64,000 nt of DNA from positions 323,154 through 387,153 of the forward strand of contig KL197728.1 in assembly GCA_000697665.1 (NCBI GenBank). Reading direction: 5' to 3'. Under the pieces are notes generated by a model. That model did no database searches and was not told the origin of the DNA. It worked only from the letters and a program-made list of their open reading frames with translations. This document shows positions 24,445-33,662 of this stretch, piece by piece. The translations under genes were made by a program, and so were the position numbers. Source of the stretch: Jaapia argillacea MUCL 33604. Taxonomy: Eukaryota; Basidiomycota; Agaricomycetes; Jaapiales; Jaapiaceae. The first letter of the stretch is position 1. Every line of letters begins with the position of its first letter.

Positions 24445-25614
24445 ATGGCCTCGAAAACTCCTTCATCATCCAACACGCTGCTCTTGCGTCGACAGCTCGC
24501 AGAGTTGACGAAACACCCCGTCGAGGGTTTCAGTGCAGGTCTGTCGTTTCATCGCCTGATCTCCAGTGATTGGCCCACCCTGACTTGTATCCAGGTCTTG
24601 TCGAGGATAACAACTTGTTCGAGTGGGAGATCTTGATCATCGGGTATGTTTTTTCTCCTTTCTTCCTACCCGATCCCCTGCTCTCGTTGACCCCCCTCGT
24701 CTTGCAGTCCTCCTGATACTCTCTAGTGAGCACCCTCCCTGACAAGGCGTCTGGATTGGAACTCATTATCGTGTACGATCATAGTGAGGGCGGCTTCTTC
24801 AAGGCTCGGTTATCTTTCCCTCCGGAATTCCCACTCCTACCTCCCAAGATGCGGTTCATCACTCCAATGTGGCATCCGAATAGTATGCTCCTTTCTTTTA
24901 TCACATGACTTTTTACTTCCCTTTGTTTCCTCCGTTTGTCTTTCATTTCAAACCCACCAATGCATCCTCCATTCCATTCCATTCCCCGCAACCCTCCATT
25001 TCCCCTCTTCCGTCCTATCATCACGCTCTCTTGCGTTATCTATCAAATCGAATACGCTAACCTTGTATCTGCTTCAACAGTCTACTCTGACGGCCAAGTC
25101 TGCATCTCCATCCTCGTACGTCTCTTGTACTTCATCCCACCCAGACATTCCCTCTCCTTCATCCTCACCCCGTTCATACTCACGCACACTCACCTACCTA
25201 CCCACGCAACAGCACCCCCCAGGCGAGGATCAATATGGATACGAAGACTCAGGCGAGAGGTGGTTACCAATCCACTCGGTAGAGTCAATTGTACGTCCTT
25301 CCTTTCTCCACGTCCCTGTTTCGTTTCGGTCATTCAAACCCCCCATCCAAATACAAACAATAACTTAACCCCCCACAGCTCCTCAGCGTCATCTCCCTCC
25401 TCTCCTCCGAAAAACCGAATTTGGATAGTCCAGCTAATGTGGACGCAGCAAAGGAAGTTAGGGAAGATTTGGCCGGTATGTTTTCTCTCTCTGGATTCCC
25501 ACCACTCTCGGTTTAACCCTCCATCGTCCTACCTCTGATTAATTCGTTTCCATAGGCTACAGGAAGAAAGTGAGGAAACTCGTGCGGAGGAGTGCAGAGG
25601 AAGCTTTTGATTAA
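24445..25614 (+). CDS. Ubiquitin-conjugating enzyme E2, UBE2G1 type (fission yeast Ubc15-like)
   Basis: Eight exons (24445-24538, 24595-24643, 24708-24725, 24785-24882, 25081-25115, 25213-25289, 25379-25475, 25555-25614) give about 175 residues. The order is TLLLRRQLAELTKHPVEGF, LFEWEILIIGPPDTLYEGG, LPPKMRFITPMWHPN and the active-site YSDGQVCISILH. Then come the acidic loop PPGEDQYGYEDSGERWLPIH and PANVDAAKEVREDLAGYRKK, ending EEAFD. The LLLRRQLAEL opening and PPDTLYEGG match UBE2G1 rather than UBE2G2. Exon 3 is only 18 nt (24708-24725) and encodes part of the GPPDTLY turn; phases demand it. The enzyme should transfer ubiquitin, probably making Lys48-linked chains. The partner E3 is unknown. 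Confidence 0.9.
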
Positions 25615-26097
25615 GGTCGTTGATGGGTTTTGACTTGGGGATATAGGGAGTGGACGAGGGGATTTGGGGTGCTTTGGCGGGCGAGTCAGTTCTTGAGTTG
25701 TTTTGTGATCCTTTCTCTTTACACTCCTGTGATTCTCTTACACTCTGCGAAGCCTTTCTCTTACACTGTTGCTATCCCTTTCCTTTACATTCCTGTGATC
25801 CCTTCCATTACGGTTTCCATTCCTATCCTTCTTTCCCTTTCCGTTCCATTCCTCACTTTTGACTCCCCACCTGCATCTGCATCGATATCGTTGTTTTTGT
25901 ATTAACGTTTCCTTTGCCAAATTATCCTCTCTTGCTTCTCGGTTTGATTGCCGTCTCTCGTGTCCCCTCTCGTCGATTATGTAAATGACATTCTTATGCG
26001 GTTATGGGTTGGCATCATATGCATGCACAAGGTTTCAATTTGAGGGTGTAGAGTACCACAGCTGTAGTCCAAGATTTACGGCTTGAATCACACGGTC
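25615..26097. repeat. Pyrimidine-rich 3' spacer with degenerate short repeats
   Basis: Between about 25690 and 25870 the phrase CTTACACTCCTGTGATTC and variants of it recur four to five times, inside a CT-rich tract. It lies in the 3' region of the UBE2G1-type gene and before the METTL14-type gene. No coding role is seen. Confidence 0.5.
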
Positions 26098-28243
26098 ATG
26101 ACAACGACCACATCCTCGACGACCTCTGAATGCGTAGCATCAGCAAACGACCTGCTGGCATCGCACTCCGCCCTCCTCTCCCTCGTCCGAAACACACAAC
26201 GAGCCAACCGTCGTCACCTCCGAAACCTCCCTTCTCCACCTCACGAACTTCTTCGCCTCCCTCTCATCCCCTCTCCGCCACCCTCCCGTTCACCCTCCCC
26301 GCCTTCTTCACCAGAATTAACACCCGAAAAAGTCAGACCTCAGAGGAACGACCTCCCACCTGCCAAAAAAGCTCGGTGGTCGAGGTATACGAATTACGTT
26401 CCTGAGGAAGAGACTATTAGGAATGATTATAGTCAGAGGTATGTTGATGGAGGTGAATGGCCGCAGAATTGGGTTATTGGAGCTGAACCTGAGAGGAGGT
26501 TCGAAGAGTGAGTGTCTTTCCCTCGAGTCTTCTACCAAATATTGAGAGGGAGCTGATCTTGTTTCTCCAGGTATCCAAAACAACAACGCTTGTTAGCCCT
26601 AAAGAAACATTCCGTATCCGAATACTCCCTCCCCCCTTCCTACCTCCCCTACTCCCTCCTCCCTTCCCTCTCACCCTGCAAATTCGACGTCATCCTCCTC
26701 GACCCACCTTTCTCATCTTCCTTCACATGGGACAACCTCCAAGATATCCCAATACCCTCCTTAGCAGCCGACCCCTCTTTCGTTTTCTTGTGGGTTGGGA
26801 GTGGTGCGGGGGAGGGGTTGGAGAGGGGTAGAGAGGTGTTGGGGAAGTGGGGGTATAGACGGTGTGAGGATATTGTTTGGGTTAAGACTAATAAGAGGAG
26901 TAATCGGGGGCCTGGGGTGAGTTTCTTTTTGGTGGTTGCTTCTGAGCGAGAGTGGTGAGCTGATGAGGTTGATAGACGGATCCTCCGACTACTTCGTTGT
27001 TGACTCGGACTAAACAACATTGTTTGATGGGTATACGAGGTACCGTTCGTCGTTCGAGCGATAGCTGGTTCGCTCATTGTAACGTCGGTACGCCCTCCCA
27101 CACACTCACTCCTTTCAAAGTACCTTCATAACTCTCCCCCCAACACAGACACAGACGTGATAATCTGGGAAGGCGATCCCAACGACCCAACAATCAAACC
27201 ACCAGAGATGTACACCCTAATCGAGAACTTCTGTCTCGGTACCCGCCGACTCGAAATCTTCGGTAGAGCAAGGACTTCACTAAGGAGGGGGTGGGTCACG
27301 GTGTTGGGTCATGGAGAGGAGGATTATCTTAGTAAACGTGATCAGGGCGATGTGGATATGGATGGCGGTAGAGCTATGAAATGGGAGAAGGAGATTTGGG
27401 AAGCGGGGATTAAGGAGATGGCTAATGGTGGGAAGTTCGTTGTGCCTATGACTGCTGGTACGTCCTCAAAATCAACGTTTGATCTTGTCGTTCATGGTTT
27501 GTGTTCTAGATATCGATGCTCTCCGTCCTAAATCTCCCGTGAGGGGCGGTTCATCCAACATGAACAACTCATCTAACAACCCCTCATCCACATCAATGCC
27601 AAACATGGGCGGTATACGTATGGGAGCTAGAGGCGTCGCTTCATACCCTCCAAACCAAATGGGCCAGAACCAGATGGGTCAGATGATGAACCAACCTATG
27701 GTTAACATGGGTGTTGGGATGGGCGACACTACGGGTATGATGGCGTGGCCGAATATGGGTATGAACCCTGCCGGGATGAACCAACTCGGTATGAATGTTG
27801 GCAACATGGGCGGTATGGGCATGGGCATGGGTGTTGTTAACCCACAAGGAATGATGATGGGACAAGTCCCCCAGGCGAATGTTGGACCGAGGTTGAGGAT
27901 GGGGGGTGGTGGTGGCCAAGGGTTTGGTGGGTTTGATGGGATGGGTGGGGGGATGGGCGGGATGGAGTTTATGGGGGGCGGTGCGGGGATGGGTGGTATG
28001 GGGATGGGAGGAGGGATGGGAGGAGGTGAGTTTGTGCAGCAGGGTGTTTGGCAGGGTGGGATGGTTGATATGAGTGGGATGGGAGGTATGGGGATGGGTG
28101 ATATGAGTGGGATGGGCATGGGAAATATGGGAAATATGGGTAACATGGGGAATATGGGCAACATGGGCAACATGGGCAACATGGGCAATATGGGTAATAT
28201 GGCGGGTATGGGTATGGGAGGGATGTGGGGAGGAGGGTATTAG
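26098..28243 (+). CDS. METTL14: METTL14-type MT-A70 family protein with Met/Gly/Asn-rich tail
   Basis: In animals and plants METTL14 is the RNA-binding partner of the m6A methyltransferase METTL3; Kar4 is the budding yeast relative. Five exons fit: 26098-26507, 26571-26916, 26976-27087, 27149-27457 and 27510-28243. A Ser/Pro-rich head with [19 protein letters not shown] leads to the MT-A70 fold: [84 protein letters not shown] and [10 protein letters not shown]. These follow the METTL14 order closely. The site read as EPPL in human METTL14 is DPPF here. Instead of the animal RGG tail there are about 230 residues rich in Met, Gly and Asn, ending in about eight perfect NMG repeats and MWGGGY. 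Nuclear location is inferred. Confidence 0.9.
28074..28206 (+). repeat. In-frame trinucleotide-type repeat coding (NMG)n
   Basis: A 9-bp unit (AACATGGGC and close variants) repeats about nine times at about 28125-28205 within the last exon of the METTL14-type gene, after looser GMGG-type repeats. The frame is kept throughout, so length changes by whole units would not break the protein. Confidence 0.8.
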
Positions 28244-29231
28244 ATTTTGTGGAGCGATTGATTAGCGGCTTCGGACATGATGGAAAATGGACCACCTACC
28301 GTCGTTGTGCGTACGCGCTTTTGATTTTGTATCATTTCATCTGTCTTTTTGTATCATGATCTACGGTTTCTGCAGGATGGGTTGATTATCACGCAGTTTT
28401 TGATGCCTTCCTTTTTGTGAGTTCTTGGTCGATTGAAAGGTGGCTCGTTGCTGGGTGAGTTGGACCACGGGTGGGTTTTCGGAAACTTCGGAAATCGAGA
28501 GTGTCCCACCTCGAGTTCCCGGAGCTTGATCGTTTTCGTGTAGTGAGGGTTTTTATCCACGGCCTGAAGGTACGGGAAGGACACATCGTGGGGAGGCTGG
28601 ATTACTCGAAAGGTGAGGTACTTTGACGCGACGGTTAGATCTCGCTGATCGTTTCTTGTAGATACTGTTGACTAATGAAAAATAGAGTACCTACAGGAAG
28701 TGCTGTTGTTATCATAACTTGAGCCTCGGAATCGAGAGCATCCCACCTCGAGTCGCCATAGCATCAATCTTTGTCCTATCGCGGGGAGTCTTGTCTCTTG
28801 ACTCAATCTATGGGAGGCTAAGTCGAAGGGAAGCGGAATCCTGGTGAAGGTGAGCCGTTTAATCCAAAATTTGGATCGCTGATGTTTCTTTCAGCGATTA
28901 TTAACTCATGAAAAGCGATGTCGCTGTCTAGTGAGTAGGAGGGCTGTCATAAAGCTCAGATATCTGAAGGTAAGGGAGTTTAACGCAATAACTAGATCTC
29001 GCTGATCGTAGCCGAAGATGCTGCTCAGAGGCTGGCTGAAGAAGGTTACAATCTTGTTTGCAATACCACACACTCCACTGCATTCATCGCAGGCTCTGGC
29101 AGTTCGGTGATGGCAGGAGGTCCGTTTTCTCACCTAGTGCGACATAAGTTATCTAAAACAGTACGCTGCTCTATTATATTTTCCTCCGATACGTTCCTCA
29201 ATACTAATGTTCCGCTAGAACACCCACACCT
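28244..29231. repeat. Non-coding stretch with degenerate repeats of about 230 bp
   Basis: Blocks around 28490-28515 and 28726-28752 share a GGAATCGAGAG...TCCCACCTCGAGT phrase. GATCTCGCTGATCGT occurs at about 28646 and 28995. A similar block appears at about 30740-30860, downstream of the second copy of the neighbouring tandem gene pair. The repeats therefore look like duplicated 3' flanks. Confidence 0.55.
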
Positions 29232-30374
29232 TCACTTCTCCTTCGCTAACTCGTCATTGAGATGCCTAACCAAGATTCCAACTCCTTCTTCAACTAATGG
29301 TCTGTCCGCTTCTGGCACCCTGCTCAACACGCGCGCGAACTTGTCAGGGTGCCATCGCAATAAGGCAGTTTTGATCTTATCCTTGCGAGAGCGATCCCCA
29401 GAGTCCAAGTTCGAAAACAAGAAGTTGGAGACTGCAAGGGCGGTGATGTCGGAAGGCGTCTTTGGCTGGGGGTGCATCGGCCACGGAATCGTCGCGAATG
29501 AAAGTTGCAGAGAAGGGTGGTTGAGATGGTCCCATAAAGCCTTGTATGCGTCCCAACTCTGCGCCAGGAGAGAAACCGACCTTCTTTGAAGTTCCTCCTG
29601 CAGAGCCTTGATCGTGGCACTCAGGTCCTGGTTCCGCTTCGTCAAATTGGCGATCGACTGAACCGCCTCTCTGTAGAGCCTGTCGCGCTCTGCCTCATTG
29701 TTTCCCTGGGATCCACGCGTTTCCTTGGTATTGGAGTCCTGGGTATTCTTGCTGCGATTCTGAGCCCCTTCCTCCTTGGAAGCTTTCTCCTCGCGGGGCC
29801 GTTGGCGTGCTTCCTCTTGAGCTCGTTCCCAGTTCCTATTCGCTTCCTGAGCTTGCTCGTACTCCTTTCGCCAGTGTTCTTTCTCCCTCTGCTCTCTCTC
29901 TTCCTCGAACCTGGAGCGTCTCTCTTCTTCTTCTTTCCTCTTCTGCTCTTCCGCTCTCTCTCGCGCGCGCTTCCTCTCGTCCTGTGTGTTACGCTCGTAC
30001 TCTTGCTCCCCATGTCGTCGACTCTTTTTTACACACGGGATTCCCCCCTCATCCTTCTTGCCGTACACATTCTCCTTTCTCTTCTTCTGATCCCGCCTTC
30101 GACTCCGCTGGAGATCTTGGATTTCGTCTCGGATGAAGTCAACAAGGTCGTCCTCCAGCTTCTGGTGAGCCTTTTTCGCCTGTCGCCCTGCCTCCCTGAT
30201 TCTAATCTCCGCATCATCACACACCTCGTCAAGATCCACTCCCACGACATTGACTTCGAGCATCTCTTCCAAATCTACTGCCAGCCGCGCGTAGACTCGA
30301 TCCACATGTCGCTTGCCCTGGACGAACCTTACTCCAGTTTCCCGATACAAATCCTGGGCCAACTCTTGTTTCAT
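29232..30374 (-). CDS. Coiled-coil protein with degenerate J-like C-terminal domain (copy A)
   Basis: This is an intronless gene of about 380 residues, taking the start at 30374 by comparison with its downstream-numbered paralogue (copy B). An earlier in-frame ATG at 30488 would add 38 residues. The N-terminal third has the helical VDLEEMLEVNVVGVDLDEVC segment. The middle is a highly charged Arg/Glu/Lys coiled coil. The C-terminal domain has SLQLSFATIPWPMHPQPK, TPSDITALAVSNFLFSN and KIKTALLRWHPDKFARVL, with an HPD tripeptide as in J-domains, and ends VRHLNDELAKEK. In my memory this C-terminal pattern is common in Agaricomycetes and resembles NFKBIL1-like proteins. Any Hsp70 partner is speculation. 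It is the first of a tandem pair. Confidence 0.82.
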   Translation of the reverse strand: MKQELAQDLYRETGVRFVQGKRHVDRVYARLAVDLEEMLEVNVVGVDLDEVCDDAEIRIREAGRQAKKAHQKLEDDLVDFIRDEIQDLQRSRRRDQKKRKENVYGKKDEGGIPCVKKSRRHGEQEYERNTQDERKRARERAEEQKRKEEEERRSRFEEEREQREKEHWRKEYEQAQEANRNWERAQEEARQRPREEKASKEEGAQNRSKNTQDSNTKETRGSQGNNEAERDRLYREAVQSIANLTKRNQDLSATIKALQEELQRRSVSLLAQSWDAYKALWDHLNHPSLQLSFATIPWPMHPQPKTPSDITALAVSNFLFSNLDSGDRSRKDKIKTALLRWHPDKFARVLSRVPEADRPLVEEGVGILVRHLNDELAKEK

Positions 30375-31093
30375 ATCGGGGGATATTGGAGTCGAGGGCG
30401 TTGGGATACACGGCGGTTTCGTTGAGGATGTTCGGGGATAAACTACCGACGTCAAGGTGAGGTGCTTGTGCAAATTCGTTTTTTTCAAATTCTAGATAAC
30501 TGACTTGTTCAAGTCACGTAGCTATCATGTGATGGTGTCACGTCGCGCCTGCTCACGCAAAATTTTGAAACGAAGTAGACTTATCAGCTCACTTCAAGAG
30601 TCACCAATGTCAATATTCTGGTTTGTACTGCCTCTGGTAATAGTATACTGGGTAATCACTTGATCCTATGAGGAGGTACGTCAATACCATGTTACATGTA
30701 ATGTCAGCCATATTTCGACGTCTTTCTTTCTGTGAATCTTGGCCATCGAAAGGATAACTCACTGCCTGGTGAGTAGGAGCCTCCACGCGGTTATCACTCC
30801 GTTGGCAATCAAGGCCATCCCACCTCCACTTCCAAAACTTGATCTTTATCGTATCGCGGGTGTTCTTGACTATTCAGTGTCCCGAGGTCCAGGAAGAATT
30901 TACAATATCTTTCTCCACACCACACTCTCAGGCTCCGCGATATTCCACCAACCGCTAACTCGGGGAGTAAGTCCGCAGATTGTGGCACCAGGTCCGTCTC
31001 CTTCCAATTGTCCTATAAATTACCGACATATAAACTTATGGCAATCTGCGCTCCAGAGGCGTTCGTCAATACACCCTACTGAGAACACACCCT
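30375..31093. other. Spacer between the tandem pair; promoter of copy A and 3' flank of copy B
   Basis: The left half (30500-30560, with CTATCATGTGAT and GTCGCG) resembles the upstream region of copy B at 32495-32525. The right half (30740-31090) resembles the 3' flank of copy A. This shows that the duplicated unit included flanks. No separate gene is seen. Confidence 0.5.
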
Positions 31094-32104
31094 TCAGCTC
31101 TCCTTGGATAACTCGTCATTGAGATGCCTGACGACAATACCAACTCCCTCTTCGACCAATGCTCTGTCCGATTCTTGTACCCTGCTCATCACACGCGCGA
31201 ACTTGTCAGGATGCCATCGCAGCAGGGCAGCTTTGATCTTATCCTTGCGGGTGCGGTCCTGGGAATCCGGGTTCGAAAACAAGAAGTCGGAGACTGCAAG
31301 GGCAGTGATGTCGGAAGGCGTCTTCGGTTGGGGGTGCATCGGCCATGAAATCGCAGCGAACGAAAGATGCAAGGAAGGGTGGCTGAGATGGTTCCATAGA
31401 GCCTCGTATGTATTCCAACTTTGCGCCACGAGAGAACCTGACTTGTTCTGAAGCTCTTCTTGCAGAGTTTTGATCGTGGCACTCAAGTCTCGGTTCCTCT
31501 CCGTTAAATTCGCCACCGATTTGAGCGCCCCTTGGTAGAGTCTGTCGCGCTCTGCGTCATCGCTGTTTCCTTGTGCTTCTCGTGGTTCCCGTTTCTTGGA
31601 ATTCTGGGTGTTCTTGCTGCGATCCTGAGTCATTTCCTCCCTGGAAGCTTTCTCCGCATTCTGCCAACGGCATTCTTGAAAGTGACGTGCGTATTCCTGG
31701 CGTTCCTCATCTCGCCTCCTCTCGAATTCCTTTCGTCGATGCTCTTTCTCCCTCCGTTCCTTCTCTTCCTTCAACCGTGAGTGCCGCTCTTCTTCTTTTC
31801 GCTTCTGCTCTTCTGCTCTCTTTCGTGTCTGGTCCCGTTTTCGATTCTGCTGGAAACATCGGATAAGGACAACAAGGTCGTCTTCCAGCTTCTGGTGAGC
31901 CGTATTGACCTGTCGTCCCGCCTTGTTGATTCTTATCTCTGCGTCGTCGCATAGGTCATCAAGGTCCACTCCCACGACATTGACGTTGAGCATCTCTTCT
32001 AGATCTGCTCCCAGTCGGGTGTAGACTTGATTGATCTGCCGCTTGACCTGTGCAATCCTTGCTCCAGCTGCCCGGTAGAACTCCTGCTCTAACGCTTGTT
32101 GCAT
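31094..32104 (-). CDS. Coiled-coil protein with degenerate J-like C-terminal domain (copy B)
   Basis: This intronless gene of 336 residues is a close paralogue of copy A. Both share the LEEMLxVNVVGVDLD segment near the start, the Arg/Glu-rich coiled coil, SLHLSFAAISWPMHPQPK, TPSDITALAVSDFLFSN and KIKAALLRWHPDKFARVM, and a VRHLNDELSKES end. Copy B lacks about 45 residues of the central charged region present in copy A. Both frames are intact and the domains best conserved between them are the ends, which suggests both are used. Function unknown. Confidence 0.85.
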   Translation of the reverse strand: MQQALEQEFYRAAGARIAQVKRQINQVYTRLGADLEEMLNVNVVGVDLDDLCDDAEIRINKAGRQVNTAHQKLEDDLVVLIRCFQQNRKRDQTRKRAEEQKRKEEERHSRLKEEKERREKEHRRKEFERRRDEERQEYARHFQECRWQNAEKASREEMTQDRSKNTQNSKKREPREAQGNSDDAERDRLYQGALKSVANLTERNRDLSATIKTLQEELQNKSGSLVAQSWNTYEALWNHLSHPSLHLSFAAISWPMHPQPKTPSDITALAVSDFLFSNPDSQDRTRKDKIKAALLRWHPDKFARVMSRVQESDRALVEEGVGIVVRHLNDELSKES

Positions 32105-32770
32105 TATGGGGTGGGTCTGGAATGTCGAGGGTTCGGTATACCAGTCGAGTCACGCTTGAGTATCGAATGTGGCGACACGTAGATAAGTGCGCGAGGTTTA
32201 GGCGTTCCAGTTGCACAGGAAGAAGTGAGAAGCTGTCCGAAGTGAGTCTGCTATATACCTAAAGTAACGGGCAAAGCCAAGCTGTACCAGAAAGCACTCA
32301 GGCTGTCATGCTGCGTTGTGCCAGTGCTGTGTAGGAACAATAGAAAGTTCAGAGCAGCACGAAAAGGGGACAATAGTTGACAGAAACATCATGATGGGAG
32401 AGTGGAAAATTGAAGTTTGGAAACAGAGCAATAGGAGAACGGATCAATGGGAAGGAGCATCTTCCTCGACAACACCGACCTGCGCAAGTCTGGATCTATC
32501 ACGTGATCCCGTCGCGTCGCGCATGTTGGCATAGGAAGTTTCCAGCACTTAACACATACCGCGTCACTTCGACTCCTCCGAGTTTCTCTCCCTTCTCCCC
32601 TTTCTTGACGGTCGGATTGTAAGTTGTTCCGGGTCCCTGGGATCGATCGGTTGTTGATATTCCAACTCTCCAATCGTTTAGACCGGCCGCAAGCCTGCAG
32701 AAGACCGAAATCACTGGTGTCAAGCTCGACTGCACTCAGGATGCTTTAGTAAATTGGAGGCAGTATTTTC
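32105..32770. other. Promoter region of copy B, with palindromic ATCACGTGAT
   Basis: A perfect 10-bp palindrome ATCACGTGAT lies at 32498-32507, about 390 bp upstream of the copy B start. It is followed by CCCGTCGCGTCGCGC. Nothing else is recognised before the AhpD-like gene's stop. Confidence 0.45.
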
Positions 32771-33662
32771 CTACAACTGCGGGATTTCATTCTTCCAAAA
32801 TCCGCCCGCCGCCTTCGCAACTTCAATAGCGATCTCTCGAACAGCTCTAACTTGCTCCGATGTCCCACCATTCCTCACCGAGCCCTTGAGGTGCCATTCG
32901 ATTTGCCGCGGAACGTCCATGGCGATGTTCGATGCCAGCATGATGTACGAGTTTTCAAGTCCCGATATGTACGGCGAGAAGGAGTAAGTGTAACCGTATG
33001 CATGGGTTATGCAGAAAAATCCTATCACAAGGGCACCACATCAGCACAAGTCAGGAAATGAAGCTTTGCAGACGAACCAAAATCTGGGTAGATCGAAGTG
33101 AGTAGTTTCTGGGTTGGTTCTGCCGTTTCGCCATATGTTTCATTGAAGTATTTCTGACCCTGTTTTGTCCATTCATCCACGGGAAGCGTCACGTCTCTTC
33201 CAGATGACGAGTTCATATCAACTTGCAGAGAGCAGAAATGTTCTTGTTACCTAAGTGGTTCTTCATCCCGTAGGTTCTCTGGTGTAGCTCCCAGCAGAGC
33301 AACAAGCCCATTAATCGCCTGTCAATTCGGATTCCACCCATCAGCATCTCTGGCCACGAATTTCCCCCAAAAGACTTCACCTTTGGGAATCCCACCAATA
33401 TCCCACTCTTGAACAACGCATCTCTCATCTTCCGGACCAGGAGTAACATCTCCTCTTCCGTCGCGCCAATCGCTTTCAAGTCACTCAACGCATACTCGAA
33501 CACAGCAGGGATCGCTTCAGGCGAGTTGTATGAGGCAAAGACTATGGCTGCGATAAAGTACCAAGGACTTTGCAGATACGATTGGGCTGTCGAGACTGAT
33601 GATGAAGAGGGAAAGAGGCCTTTGAGGCGTAAGAGGAGGTCTGGCTTCGCTAAATCGGCCAT
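32771..33662 (-). CDS. AhpD-like / carboxymuconolactone decarboxylase-fold protein
   Basis: Four exons (33381-33662, 33251-33318, 33078-33196, 32771-33021) give about 240 residues. The reading is MADLAKPDLLLRLKGLFP, then SPWYFIAAIVFASYNSPEAI, PAVFEYALSDLKAIG, ILVGFPKAINGLVALLGATP, PVDEWTKQGQKYFNETYG, and a tail with SPYISGLENSYIMLASNIAM. This order matches the all-helical AhpD-like proteins widespread in fungi. No clear CxxC pair, as in true AhpD peroxidases, is visible, so it may not be a redox enzyme. The third exon's acceptor (CATCTGGAAG at 33197) was chosen because it alone keeps the phase. Confidence 0.68.

Noticed and set aside
27641-28295. Long minus-strand frames rich in Pro/Ile across the METTL14 tail
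   Set aside because: They are the antisense of the Met/Gly repeat and have no start context or homology.
29586-30425. 279-codon + strand hydrophobic frame
   Set aside because: It is antisense to the charged coiled coil of J-like copy A, whose paralogue confirms the minus strand.
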